This document shows, one piece after another, positions 7,752 to 15,162 of a stretch of 35,336 bases of DNA. Origin of the DNA: an uncultured Clostridia bacterium (GTDB lineage Bacteria > Bacillota > Clostridia > Lachnospirales > Anaerotignaceae). The notes beneath the pieces were generated by a model. It was not told where the DNA came from. It ran no database searches and saw only the letters and a program-made list of their open reading frames with translations. Every line of letters starts with the position of its first letter. Within the stretch, counting starts at the first letter, position 1. The stretch lies in assembly GCA_944380455.1 (NCBI GenBank), contig CALWHR010000008.1, positions 1 to 35,336 on the forward strand, written 5' to 3'. A program made the position numbers and the translations under genes.

Positions 7752-9266
7752 TTAATACTTTTCAGGGAAGAAAATCCTTCCTATTTTATCATCAACAGGC
7801 TTTCCTGTATTAGCTCCTATTATAAAGCATATAAGGCCAACTACAATACCTACTATAATATTATGGAATGCACCTATTGTTATACCTGTTATATATACAA
7901 ATATATACGAGCCAAGACCGCCTATTATACACCATAAAGCGCCGGAGCGGTTTGCTTTTTTCCAGAAAAGACCAAGAAGGAAAATCCAGAAGAAAGCCGC
8001 CTGAAGTCCGCCGAAAGCAAACATATTAATCCAGACTATAATATCCGGCGGGTTAATTGAAAGAATAACTGCTGCTATACCCATAATGCCTGTCATGCCT
8101 ATTGAAATTTTACCCACAACGCTCTGATTAACTTTCTCTTTTTTAGCTTCTTTATGGTGAAGGTAAATATCCTTAACTATTGCAGACGAGCCTGCAATAA
8201 GAAGCGATGAAATTGTAGACATGGTAGCTGCAAGGGGACCTATAATTGTTAAGCCCGCAAGTACCGGGTGCATATACTGTGAAATAAGCGCAGGCATAAC
8301 CGTATCTGTAGATGCGCCTTCAGGTATTGAAAGAAGTACACCTCTTGAAAGAACACCTAAAAGATGCATGCCAACCATCATAGCGCCAACAACTATTGTG
8401 CCGTACATCATTGCCCTGTGAACGGATTTTGTATCCTTATAGGCAAGGCATCTTACATTTGTCTGAGGAAGACCTATTGTGCATACACCGCAGAGCATCC
8501 ACTGAGTTATAAAGAGCTGCACAGGTATTGAGTTAGAAGCAGTAGGAGATACCATATCAAAGCCTTCGCCTGTTGCCCGTGCAGTTTCTGATGCCTCATT
8601 TATTGCGGCCATAATATTGGCAATACCGCCGCCTTTTGTAATAATAGCATAAGCAAGGCAGAGCATACCAACAATCATCATAATGGCACAAGCTGTATCT
8701 GTAATAGCAACAGCGTTAAAACCTCCTACGGTTGTATAAAGAACAACTACTACAGCAAAGATTATAAGTCCCGCTTCATAGCTAAGGCCTGTAGCCGCCG
8801 AAAAAATCTGTGCTCCGCCTACAAACTGTCCTATCATCTGTGTTGTAAAAAATACTATAATAACTATTGCCGAAATAGTAGCTAATAAGTCAGACTGATA
8901 TCTGTTTCTTATAATATCAACAGCAGTAACAGACTCTGTTTTACGGCCTACAACAGCCATTTTTTTGCCTAATACGCCAAGCACAAGAAATGCCGCCACT
9001 ACCTGAGTTGAAGCATAATAAACCCAGCCGAAGCCTTTTTGCCATGCAACTCCAGGGCCTGAAAGGAAAGAGCTAACAGAGCTGTAAGTGGCAACAAGGG
9101 TCATTGCAAGAACAAAGCCGCCAAGACTTCTTCCGCCTATATAGTAATCTTTGGAGTAGTTCTCTGCTCTGGCATCGGAAGAGCGTTTTTGTATATAAAA
9201 TCCCATGCCCATAAGCACCGCAAAGAAAATTACAACCGGTGCAAGCATCATAAAAGATTTGCTCAT
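7752..9266 (-). CDS. panF: Sodium:solute symporter, PanF (pantothenate) type
   Basis: Na+-coupled importer of the SSS family, 504 residues with about 13 membrane segments, in the cell membrane. The start region YYIGGRSLGGFVLAMTLVAT followed by YSSVSSFLSGPGVAWQKGFG is typical of the PanF subgroup. GGFNAVAITDTACAIMM and the WMLCGVCTIGLPQ segment also fit the SSS fold. Its start overlaps the end of the yhdT-like gene by 4 bases (ATGA type), which indicates translational coupling; yhdT-panF pairing is the same as in E. coli. An amidohydrolase gene precedes both. PanF would import pantothenate for CoA synthesis, but the amidohydrolase neighbour leaves another carboxylate substrate open. Confidence 0.85.
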   Translation of the reverse strand: MSKSFMMLAPVVIFFAVLMGMGFYIQKRSSDARAENYSKDYYIGGRSLGGFVLAMTLVATYSSVSSFLSGPGVAWQKGFGWVYYASTQVVAAFLVLGVLGKKMAVVGRKTESVTAVDIIRNRYQSDLLATISAIVIIVFFTTQMIGQFVGGAQIFSAATGLSYEAGLIIFAVVVVLYTTVGGFNAVAITDTACAIMMIVGMLCLAYAIITKGGGIANIMAAINEASETARATGEGFDMVSPTASNSIPVQLFITQWMLCGVCTIGLPQTNVRCLAYKDTKSVHRAMMYGTIVVGAMMVGMHLLGVLSRGVLLSIPEGASTDTVMPALISQYMHPVLAGLTIIGPLAATMSTISSLLIAGSSAIVKDIYLHHKEAKKEKVNQSVVGKISIGMTGIMGIAAVILSINPPDIIVWINMFAFGGLQAAFFWIFLLGLFWKKANRSGALWCIIGGLGSYIFVYITGITIGAFHNIIVGIVVGLICFIIGANTGKPVDDKIGRIFFPEKY

Positions 9267-9562
9267 TTTATCTCCTCCTCTTCTGTACTGTTTTCTTCGG
9301 AAAGTTCATCATCAAGGCTGAAATCTTTAAACACTGCCTTTATAAGAAATGCCACCAGCACTACAGAGAGTATCCATGAACCGAAACAGCTTAACACAAA
9401 CCACGCCGGCATACCGAAAATTTTAAGCTCTGTGCCAAAAGCACCATATACCCCAAAGCCGGCCAGCCACCAGAATATAATTATAACAGCGGCTGCTATC
9501 CACGTGGCTTTGGCCTCTTTGTTCATCTGAACAAATTTTTCTTTGTAGCTCATTTTATTCAT
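9263..9562 (-). CDS. yhdT: YhdT family (DUF997) small membrane protein
   Basis: A 99-residue protein with two hydrophobic segments (AAAVIIIFWWLAGFGVYG and WFVLSCFGSWILSVVLVAFL) and an acidic, Ser/Glu-rich tail (EENSTEEEEIK). It matches the YhdT/DUF997 family, whose members sit beside panF-type symporters, probably as an accessory subunit. The start is firm: AAGGAGG lies 7 bases upstream. It overlaps panF by 4 bases and follows the amidohydrolase by 35 bases. Confidence 0.82.
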   Translation of the reverse strand: MNKMSYKEKFVQMNKEAKATWIAAAVIIIFWWLAGFGVYGAFGTELKIFGMPAWFVLSCFGSWILSVVLVAFLIKAVFKDFSLDDELSEENSTEEEEIK

Positions 9563-9597
9563 CTCTGCCCCTCCTTTAACAAATAAATTTGTATGTT

Positions 9598-11265
9598 CTA
9601 CTTGAAAGATTCTTTAGCCCCATCTCTAATATAGCATATCTGCCCGTCTATCATTGTAAGTTCTACTTTAACCTTGTATAAATCAAATTTATCCATTTTA
9701 AGTATATCCCTGTCAAGAACAATAATATCTGCAAGCTTTCCTTTTTCAATGCTCCCCTTGATATTTTCTTCAAACGAACCGTAAGCGCCGTTAAAAGTTG
9801 CGGCTCTTACCGCCTCTAAAACGGATACAGCCTGAGTTGTATCACACTGAACATTTCTTATTCTGTCGTAGCGGTTTACAGCACCATCGATACACTCAAA
9901 ACCAAAAGGCCCGGAAGGCGAATCACTTTGGAGAGAGCATTTAATTCCCGCCTGCATCATGCTCTTTAAAGCACCAAAATATTTGTTTCGTCTGCCGTAA
10001 AACCTCATATAGTTTCCACCATTTTTAGCCACTATTCCGGCGTTAACAGATGGACAAATATTCATTTTTGCCATTCGGTCTATCAAATCCTGGTCGGTCA
10101 AAGTACAGTGCTCTATTCTGTGCCTTAAATCCGGCCTTGGATTATGTTTAAAAGCTTTTTCGTAGCCTTCTACCATAAATTCCACAGCGCCGTCACCTAT
10201 AGCATGAGCCGTTGCCTGACACTCGGCATCGTTAATCAATTTAATGTAATCGGCTACTTCTTCCCTTTCCCAGCCTTTTTCCCTGAGCATTGTAGGGTCA
10301 TGGTCATAAGGCTCTCTTGTATAGCATGAGGGTCCGCTTGAGCCGCCGTCAATCATAAATTTACAAGGTCCTACTCTGAAATACTCATTTCCAAGACCTG
10401 TCTGAAAGCCAAGGTCAAGGAAATGTGCGTTATCCTCTTTTGAAAACGGTTTGCCGTAAATACTATGTAAAGCCATATAAACACGTGGCTTAAACTTTCT
10501 TTGCCTGCAAAGCTTCTGCATTGTATGGTAAGACGGTTTATCGCATGCGCCCATATCATGAACAGATGTAATTCCTTTTTCAATAAGTTCTTTGTTTGAG
10601 AGCATGGCAGCTTTTTCCATATCCTGCTGTGTATAGCCAACTTTGCTCCAAATAAGAAAATGCGTATGCCCGTATACCATGCCTGTAAGTTTTCCGTTTT
10701 TAACTTCAACCTCGTTTTCGGGATATTTAAGGGCGTCCTCGGCGGTATAAACTCCTATGCTTTCAAGAGCTTTTGAGTTATACATACTTTTGTGCCCTGC
10801 ACCTTCCATACAGTGAACAGGATTATTAGGCGCCGCCGCGTCTAATTCTTCTATTGTAGGGTCACGGTTTTCCTTCAGCAAAGACGGTTCATAACCCCAC
10901 ATTGAAATCCATTCCCCCGGCTTTTTAATTTTAACCGCTGCCTTAATTTTTTCCAGTATCTCCTCAACGGAGGCAGCGTTTTTGTCAAAAAGACTTATTA
11001 TAGGCGAATTTAAATCCGGCCGTATAAGTCCCATAAGTATAGGATGAATATGGCTGTCAATTAAACCCGGCATTAATGTTCTTCCGTTAAGGTCGTAAAC
11101 CGTTGTTTTTTCATCTATAATTTTGTCAATATCATTGTTGGAGCCCACAAAAACTATTTTGTTCTTTTTAATTCCAACTGCCTCGCATATATCATCATTT
11201 TGATTAACCGTAATAACTTTTCCGTTTTTAAACGCTATATCAATATATGAAAAATCAAAATCCAT
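9598..11265 (-). CDS. YtcJ-like amidohydrolase (Amidohydro_3)
   Basis: Metal-dependent hydrolase of the amidohydrolase superfamily, 555 residues, normal for YtcJ-type enzymes; probably cytoplasmic. A small beta domain with IAFKNGKVITVN is followed by the metal motif LMPGLIDSHIHP. Later come ATAHAIGDGAVEF (His), LRHRIEHCTLTDQD (His) and SLQSDSPSGPFGF (Asp), the expected order of metal and catalytic residues. The C-terminus returns to the beta domain (GSIEKGKLADIIVLDRDIL). The substrate cannot be told from sequence; the family acts on amides, ureas and cyclic imides. It is the first gene of the operon with yhdT and panF, so its product or substrate may be what the transporter carries. Ribosome site GGGAGGG precedes the ATG. 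Confidence 0.87.
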   Translation of the reverse strand: MDFDFSYIDIAFKNGKVITVNQNDDICEAVGIKKNKIVFVGSNNDIDKIIDEKTTVYDLNGRTLMPGLIDSHIHPILMGLIRPDLNSPIISLFDKNAASVEEILEKIKAAVKIKKPGEWISMWGYEPSLLKENRDPTIEELDAAAPNNPVHCMEGAGHKSMYNSKALESIGVYTAEDALKYPENEVEVKNGKLTGMVYGHTHFLIWSKVGYTQQDMEKAAMLSNKELIEKGITSVHDMGACDKPSYHTMQKLCRQRKFKPRVYMALHSIYGKPFSKEDNAHFLDLGFQTGLGNEYFRVGPCKFMIDGGSSGPSCYTREPYDHDPTMLREKGWEREEVADYIKLINDAECQATAHAIGDGAVEFMVEGYEKAFKHNPRPDLRHRIEHCTLTDQDLIDRMAKMNICPSVNAGIVAKNGGNYMRFYGRRNKYFGALKSMMQAGIKCSLQSDSPSGPFGFECIDGAVNRYDRIRNVQCDTTQAVSVLEAVRAATFNGAYGSFEENIKGSIEKGKLADIIVLDRDILKMDKFDLYKVKVELTMIDGQICYIRDGAKESFK

Positions 11266-11297
11266 TTTCAGCCCTCCCCATAAAATATTTTAATGTT

Positions 11298-11325
11298 ATT
11301 ATAATTACATTATTGTTAAAGTCAA
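11298..11325 (-). promoter_or_regulatory. Promoter of amidohydrolase-yhdT-panF operon
   Basis: TTGACT (11325-11320), 16-bp spacer, TATAAT (11303-11298), about 35 bases before the start codon. Confidence 0.7.
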
Positions 11326-11381
11326 CATTAAAAAACTTTATGTCCGAGCAATTAATTTAATGTTTTTAAAGCTTTATAAAT

Positions 11382-11421
11382 AAAAAAGCCTTAATATCCG
11401 CAATAGTTAAGATATTAAGGC
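11382..11421 (-). terminator. Terminator of PAP2 gene
   Basis: GCCTTAATATC (11421-11411 on the minus strand) pairs perfectly with GATATTAAGGC (11398-11388), followed by TTTTTTATTTA. Confidence 0.85.
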
Positions 11422-11442
11422 ATAAATCTAATATAAAAAGCA

Positions 11443-11973
11443 TTATGATATATTCAATTTTTTATTTCGCTCAGAAAATTTCAGCGCCAAATATTGCGAA
11501 ACAGCCGCCGCACCTATTCCCAGAACAGCACCGGCTAAAACATCTGTAGGAAAATGCACAAAAAGATAAAGTCTTGAAAAACCTATCAAAAACGCAAGTA
11601 TCAAAGCTGCTGCTCCCGCCTTTTTGTAATACAAAAATATACTTGCTGCCGCTGCAAAAGATGCAAATGTATGTCCTGAAGGGAAAGAATAGTCCTTAGG
11701 CACAGCTACAAGCATATTTACTGTCGTATCTATCCAGCACGGCCTTGGGCGGGCAACAATATTTTTAAGCGCTATATTGCCTATTAATAAAGAAAGCAAA
11801 AGTGCTATAAGTACTGTAAGACCGCATAGTCTTGTTTTTCTGAACAATAACAATGCAACACCAACAAGAATCCAGAATATTCCTTTTGTGCCCATATGAG
11901 TTATTAAAACCATAAGCCTGTCCAAAAAATCAAAATGAATTCCATTAATTAAGTAAAGAATTTGAAAGTCCAT
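11443..11973 (-). CDS. PAP2-family membrane phosphatase
   Basis: Membrane phosphatase of about 176 residues with five or so membrane segments. All three catalytic motifs of the PAP2 superfamily are present: KNIVARPRP (K-x6-RP type), PSGHT with the catalytic His, and SRLYLFVHFPTD with the second catalytic His. It acts on lipid phosphates; undecaprenyl pyrophosphate recycling (BcrC-like) or phosphatidic/phosphatidylglycerol phosphate are the candidates, and the sequence alone does not decide. The ATG at 11973 is chosen over the GTG at 11988 because GGAGG lies 6 bases upstream. Own promoter and terminator, so a single-gene unit. Confidence 0.88.
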   Translation of the reverse strand: MDFQILYLINGIHFDFLDRLMVLITHMGTKGIFWILVGVALLLFRKTRLCGLTVLIALLLSLLIGNIALKNIVARPRPCWIDTTVNMLVAVPKDYSFPSGHTFASFAAAASIFLYYKKAGAAALILAFLIGFSRLYLFVHFPTDVLAGAVLGIGAAAVSQYLALKFSERNKKLNIS

Positions 11974-12006
11974 ATAAAACCTCCGCACAAAATACTGTTA
12001 AATGAG

Positions 12007-12035
12007 ATATTATCATTACATTAAACCAAAATCAA
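12007..12035 (-). promoter_or_regulatory. Promoter of PAP2 gene
   Basis: TTGATT (12035-12030), 17-bp spacer, TAATAT (12012-12007). Confidence 0.55.
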
Positions 12036-12176
12036 CATATAATTATTTAAAAAACATGCTTTATGATTATAACCGCTGGATAAAAATTAAATCCGCATTA
12101 TTAAAATAACTATTTAAAAAAATAAAGTTATAATATACAATATATAATTATTAATTTAAACAAGGAGAAATTTAAA

Positions 12177-12581
12177 ATGGAAAACAGCAGAATAGAAAAA
12201 GCCGGAGAAAACCACTATAACGGCTACAACTGTGCTCAAGCCCTGGCCTGCGCTTACAGCGATGAGGTTGGTATGGACGAAAGCACTATATTTAATCTTA
12301 CAAGCGGCCTTGGTGTAGGCATGGGCAATATGGAAGGCAGCTGCGGTGCAGTAAGTGCGGCAGTTATGATTGCGGGACTTAAAGCACAGCAGGCAGGACT
12401 GAGCAAAAAAGACACATTTAAGCTCTGCTCAGGCATTACCAAAGAATTTATGACAAAAAACAAATCTGTTGTATGCAAAGAATTAAAAGGCATACAGACA
12501 GGCTGTGTTTTAAGAGACTGCCACGGATGTGTTCTTGATGCCGCACAGATACTTGAAGAAAAGATAGCTGAAATATCATAA
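12177..12581 (+). CDS. C_GCAxxG_C_C family protein
   Basis: A 134-residue cytoplasmic protein of the redox-type C_GCAxxG_C_C family. The conserved cysteines are visible in order: NCAQ (near residue 20), GSCGAVSAAVM (the GCAxxG-like motif), VCKEL and CVLRDCHGCVLDAA. Proteins of this family are thought to bind a metal or Fe-S centre; the exact role is unknown. AAGGAG lies 9 bases before the ATG. A TATAAT hexamer (12129-12134) is a possible -10 without a good -35. The last base of its stop codon is the first base of the IS200-type terminal hairpin, so its own terminator seems to have been displaced. The T-tailed hairpin at 12686-12710 could now serve. Confidence 0.85.
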   Translation: MENSRIEKAGENHYNGYNCAQALACAYSDEVGMDESTIFNLTSGLGVGMGNMEGSCGAVSAAVMIAGLKAQQAGLSKKDTFKLCSGITKEFMTKNKSVVCKELKGIQTGCVLRDCHGCVLDAAQILEEKIAEIS

Positions 12582-12601
12582 CCACCGGCTTAGCCGGTGG
12601 T
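12581..12601. repeat. Left terminal hairpin of IS200-type element
   Basis: ACCACCGGCT (12581-12590), centre T, AGCCGGTGGT (12592-12601): a 10-bp perfect palindrome repeated with one base changed at 13261-13279. Confidence 0.85.
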
Positions 12602-12608
12602 TTGACTT

Positions 12609-12702
12609 GGACCCTATAAGGGTCCTTTGCCTGCACGCGTCTTAAAGACGCACTGAATGTCCGGCATTTGCACTACTATCTCTACAGCCGCTTAAAGCGG
12701 CT
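12609..12702. repeat. Cluster of three further palindromes
   Basis: Three unrelated short palindromes in a row: GGACCCT-ATA-AGGGTCC (12609-12625), GCGTCTT-A-AAGACGC (12637-12651) and AGCCGCTT-A-AAGCGGCT (12686-12702). The stems differ, but all have a T/A-only centre of 1 to 3 bases. They lie between the left terminal hairpin and the transposase stop codon. Confidence 0.8.
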
Positions 12703-12710
12703 TTTTTATT
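12686..12710 (+). terminator. T-tailed hairpin, plus-strand terminator inside the element
   Basis: The 8-bp stem at 12686-12702 is followed by TTTTTTATT on the plus strand. It would stop plus-strand read-through from the C_GCAxxG gene before it reaches the transposase from its antisense side. Confidence 0.65.
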
Positions 12711-12719
12711 TGCCTGTTT

Positions 12720-13175
12720 TTACTTATTACCCGTAAACGGGTCTATGTATTCTTTTATACTTATTTGGTCTGCCATGTAATCTTCTTTTAATTGGTTTTG
12801 TATGTATTCTTGTATTTTCTTTGTATTTTTTCCTACAGTATCTACATAATACCCTCTGCACCAAAAATTTCTGTTTCCATATCTATATTTTAAATTCGCA
12901 TATCTTTCGAATATTATTAGTGTACTTTTGCCCTTTAACACCCCCATTACATATGATACACTATATTTTGGTGGTATCTTTATTAGCATGTGTACATGGT
13001 CTTTACAACATTCTGCTTCTATTATCTCAACTCCCATTCTTTCACATATTTCTCTTAATATTTTTCCTATATCTGCTTTCAATTTTCCATATATTATTTG
13101 CCTTCTGTATTTTGGCGCAAATACAACATGATATTTGCATTCCCACTTTGTATGTGCTAAACTACTATTATTCAT
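12720..13175 (-). CDS. tnpA: IS200-type TnpA (Y1, HUH) transposase
   Basis: Single-strand DNA transposase of 151 residues, full length for IS200-type TnpA. The metal-binding HUH motif is CKDHVHMLIKIPP (His60, His62) and the catalytic tyrosine is Tyr124 in IQEYIQNQ. KYHVVFAPKYRR near the N-terminus and SVSYVMGVLKGKS are typical of the family. There is no frameshift or stop, so it may be active. The ribosome site TCCTCC/GGAGGA lies 6 bases before the ATG but is inside one arm of a long inverted repeat (see 13177-13237), which should keep translation low. The lack of a TnpB partner makes this the IS200 subgroup. Confidence 0.93.
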   Translation of the reverse strand: MNNSSLAHTKWECKYHVVFAPKYRRQIIYGKLKADIGKILREICERMGVEIIEAECCKDHVHMLIKIPPKYSVSYVMGVLKGKSTLIIFERYANLKYRYGNRNFWCRGYYVDTVGKNTKKIQEYIQNQLKEDYMADQISIKEYIDPFTGNK

Positions 13176-13176
13176 A

Positions 13177-13237
13177 AAAAATCCTCCTTTGTTTTCGTGT
13201 CTTGCCGGACTCTTTATTATAACAAAGGAGGATTTTT
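13177..13237 (-). promoter_or_regulatory. Ribosome-site-sequestering stem-loop in tnpA leader
   Basis: Perfect 17-bp arms, AAAAATCCTCCTTTGTT (13177-13193) and AACAAAGGAGGATTTTT (13221-13237), 27-base loop. On the minus-strand mRNA the arm next to the ATG holds the AAGGAGGA ribosome site and the upstream arm is its exact complement. A TATAAT-like hexamer (13221-13216, minus) at the loop edge could start a shorter transcript without the upstream arm; no good -35 is seen. Confidence 0.75.
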
Positions 13238-13260
13238 CTTGAAGCTGAAGCTTTTTTACT

Positions 13261-13279
13261 CCACCGGCATAGCCGGTGG
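13261..13279. repeat. Right terminal hairpin of IS200-type element
   Basis: CCACCGGC-ATA-GCCGGTGG, the near-copy of the palindrome at 12582-12600. Confidence 0.85.
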
Positions 13280-13311
13280 TTTTGTCTTGCTTAAGCGCAC
13301 AAAGAAATAAA

Positions 13312-13341
13312 AAAAGACTTCGGTTTAAACCGAAGTCTTTT
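13312..13341. terminator. Terminator of dctP
   Basis: AAAAGACTTCGGTTT (13312-13326) and its exact reverse complement (13327-13341). The minus strand continues with TTTATTTC, so it ends the dctP message. Confidence 0.85.
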
Positions 13342-13398
13342 AATTTTAAAAGGATTAAATAAGGGTAAAAAATCCTTTTAGGAGCATAAATTTTTTAA

Positions 13399-14553
13399 TT
13401 ATTCAGCTGCTGAAGATGTAGCTGCATCAGCTGCTTCATCAGTTGTTTCAGCTGCAGCTGCGTCAGCTGGGTACTGAGCAAGGATTTCTTCAACCTGTGC
13501 ATAGATGTCAGGTGATACGCAGCCTGCTTCATCTTTAATGTACTCATCATAGATAGGAGCTGTAGCTTCCTGGAATGGAGCTTTCTCTGGCTCGTTTACT
13601 TCCATACCATTTGATGTAAGTGACTCAAGACCTGTTACGTTCTGCTCGTCAATCTGTTCTCTCTGGTAAGGTGTTGCCTCAGCAGCAGCCTCTGTTACAG
13701 CTGTCTGATATTCAGCTGGAAGTGTATCATAGTAATCTTTAGAAATGAATACAGGAGCTGGGCTGAAGAGATGTCCTGTCATAGAGATATATTTCTGTAC
13801 TTCAAAGAATTTGTTTGTTTCAATGATTGGTACAGGGTTTTCCTGTGCATCGATTGTTCCCTGCTGAAGAGCTGTGAATACGTCGCCCATTGCCATAGGT
13901 GTAGGGTCAGAACCCATGATCTGGAATGCAGCCATGTGCATCTGGTTTTCCATTGTTCTAATCTTGATGCCTTTAAGGTCATCAGGAACAGTAATTGGTT
14001 TTACGTTGTTTGTTACATTTCTGAAACCGTTTTCAAACCAAGCAAGACCTTTTAAGCCCTGATCTTCAACTGAGTTAAGAATCTGAGTACCTACTTCGCT
14101 GTCCATAACGGCTCTTGCCTGCTCAGATGTTTCAAAAATGAAAGGAAGGTCAAATACTAAAAATGCATCAGTAAAGCCTGCAAGAGGAGCTGTAGAAACA
14201 CATGTTACCTGAACTGAGCCAAGCTGAAGGCCTTCGATAAGGTCTCTTTCGCTTCCGAGCTGTGAGTTGCCGAATACGTCAAGAGTTACAGCGCCGTTTG
14301 TCTTTTCGCTTAAAAGCTCGCCCATTTTAACAAGGCCTAAGTTGTAAGGATGATTGTCAGGTGTTGTTGTGCCTGAAATCATAGCGTATTCAGCATCGCC
14401 TGCAGCAGCTGCTGATGTTGAAGCTGATGCGGAACCTGAAGCTGCAGCAGAACCTGAAGCTGAGCCAGATGTTGATGAGCTCGAACCACATCCTGCAAAT
14501 GCTACAACGGCCATTGAAGCTGCAATTAATACAGATAAAACTCTTTTTTTCAT
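13399..14553 (-). CDS. dctP: TRAP transporter substrate-binding lipoprotein (DctP family)
   Basis: Extracytoplasmic solute receptor of a tripartite ATP-independent periplasmic transporter, 384 residues. It is secreted and lipid-anchored: the signal sequence ends in AFAGC, and a Ser/Ala/Gly linker of about 25 residues follows. The mature part begins EYAMISGTTTPDNHPYNLGL and includes GSERDLIEGLQLGSVQ, DLKGIKIRTMENQMH and VFTALQQGTIDAQENP. These are the DctP core segments, with the Arg in KIRTMEN that usually binds the ligand carboxylate. It has an unusual Ala/Glu-rich tail of about 25 residues. No dctQ or dctM membrane genes are in the window, so it is an orphan here. Ribosome site AAGGGGGA precedes the ATG. 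Its Ala codons look heavily biased to GCT/GCA, which hints at high expression. Confidence 0.92.
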   Translation of the reverse strand: MKKRVLSVLIAASMAVVAFAGCGSSSSTSGSASGSAAASGSASASTSAAAAGDAEYAMISGTTTPDNHPYNLGLVKMGELLSEKTNGAVTLDVFGNSQLGSERDLIEGLQLGSVQVTCVSTAPLAGFTDAFLVFDLPFIFETSEQARAVMDSEVGTQILNSVEDQGLKGLAWFENGFRNVTNNVKPITVPDDLKGIKIRTMENQMHMAAFQIMGSDPTPMAMGDVFTALQQGTIDAQENPVPIIETNKFFEVQKYISMTGHLFSPAPVFISKDYYDTLPAEYQTAVTEAAAEATPYQREQIDEQNVTGLESLTSNGMEVNEPEKAPFQEATAPIYDEYIKDEAGCVSPDIYAQVEEILAQYPADAAAAETTDEAADAATSSAAE

Positions 14554-14765
14554 AATAATCCCCCTTAGATTAAATATAAAATTAATGTTATTAAATTAAC
14601 ATTTAATATTCCAGTATGGTTTTGTCATCAGACCAAACAACACTTAGTAAATACAGCCATTGATATATACACATATAAATCCTTATGATTTAAAAACAAA
14701 TTAAATTAATGCAGGCACTTTTGTATTTTTATGTATACAGTATCCATCTTTTTTACTCCAGTTGT

Positions 14766-14794
14766 ATGATAACACAATGATGTTGAACTGTCAA
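14766..14794 (-). promoter_or_regulatory. Promoter of dctP
   Basis: TTGACA (14794-14789), 17-bp spacer, TATCAT (14771-14766). The predicted leader is about 205 nt. Confidence 0.7.
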
Positions 14795-14804
14795 TAAATT
14801 GACA
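14789..14804. promoter_or_regulatory. Palindrome over dctP -35, candidate operator
   Basis: TGTCAAT-AA-ATTGACA, a perfect 7-bp inverted repeat, one half of which is the -35 hexamer itself. The regulator is unknown. Confidence 0.45.
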
Positions 14805-15075
14805 ACCTTAACCAACCTTTACATAATTTTGGAATATTCCACTAATTTTATATTGATATATTTTATTATTTTTTATTAAATAAAATTGTTACAATCACTT
14901 TTTTGTAAAAGCCCAAATATCCAACAACAAATTTAACATAATTTAAATATTATTTTAACTTTGTTTGTACATAATTCTGTTTTTTAAAGTTTTTTAATTA
15001 TTCACAACAGCAAAAGGCCTTGTCATTTATTGTCGAAAGCACTTAATTTAATACAATTTACAAAATTTAATAAAC

Positions 15076-15105
15076 TTGTAATATTCTTAATACTACAGTT
15101 ATGAT
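15076..15105 (+). promoter_or_regulatory. Promoter of secreted CAO-domain gene
   Basis: TTGTAA (15076-15081), 18-bp spacer, TATGAT (15100-15105). Confidence 0.5.
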
Positions 15106-15162
15106 AGAATTAAATAAATGTTACTATTTAACAATTTATTTAATTAATAAGGGGGCAATGTT

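Larger units (their letters stand above)
12581..13280 (-). mobile_element. IS200/IS605-family (IS200-type) insertion element
   Basis: About 700 bp, the size of an IS200-type element: one transposase gene and structured ends, no tnpB. Both ends have nearly the same hairpin, CCACCGGCTTAGCCGGTGG at 12582-12600 and CCACCGGCATAGCCGGTGG at 13261-13279. Each is followed by GGTTT(T)G-CTTG in the same orientation, as expected of subterminal structures recognised by a TnpA tyrosine transposase. No target duplication is expected for this family. The exact cleavage points cannot be placed by eye. The element lies between the C_GCAxxG gene and the dctP terminator. Confidence 0.75.
14554..15162. other. 609-bp divergent intergenic region, dctP / secreted CAO-domain protein
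   Basis: Very AT-rich. Contains the dctP promoter (14766-14794, minus) with an overlapping palindrome, a leader of about 200 nt before dctP with no structure I recognise, and the promoter of the plus-strand gene (15076-15105). From about 14805 to 15075 I see nothing further. Confidence 0.6.

Noticed and set aside
12581-12742. CRISPR-like array in the palindrome cluster
   Set aside because: Stems differ from each other and spacing is irregular; there is no repeated unit with spacers and no cas gene.
12821-13177. 118-codon plus-strand open frame antisense to tnpA
   Set aside because: Shadow of the transposase; hydrophobic content arises from the antisense of an AT-rich gene.
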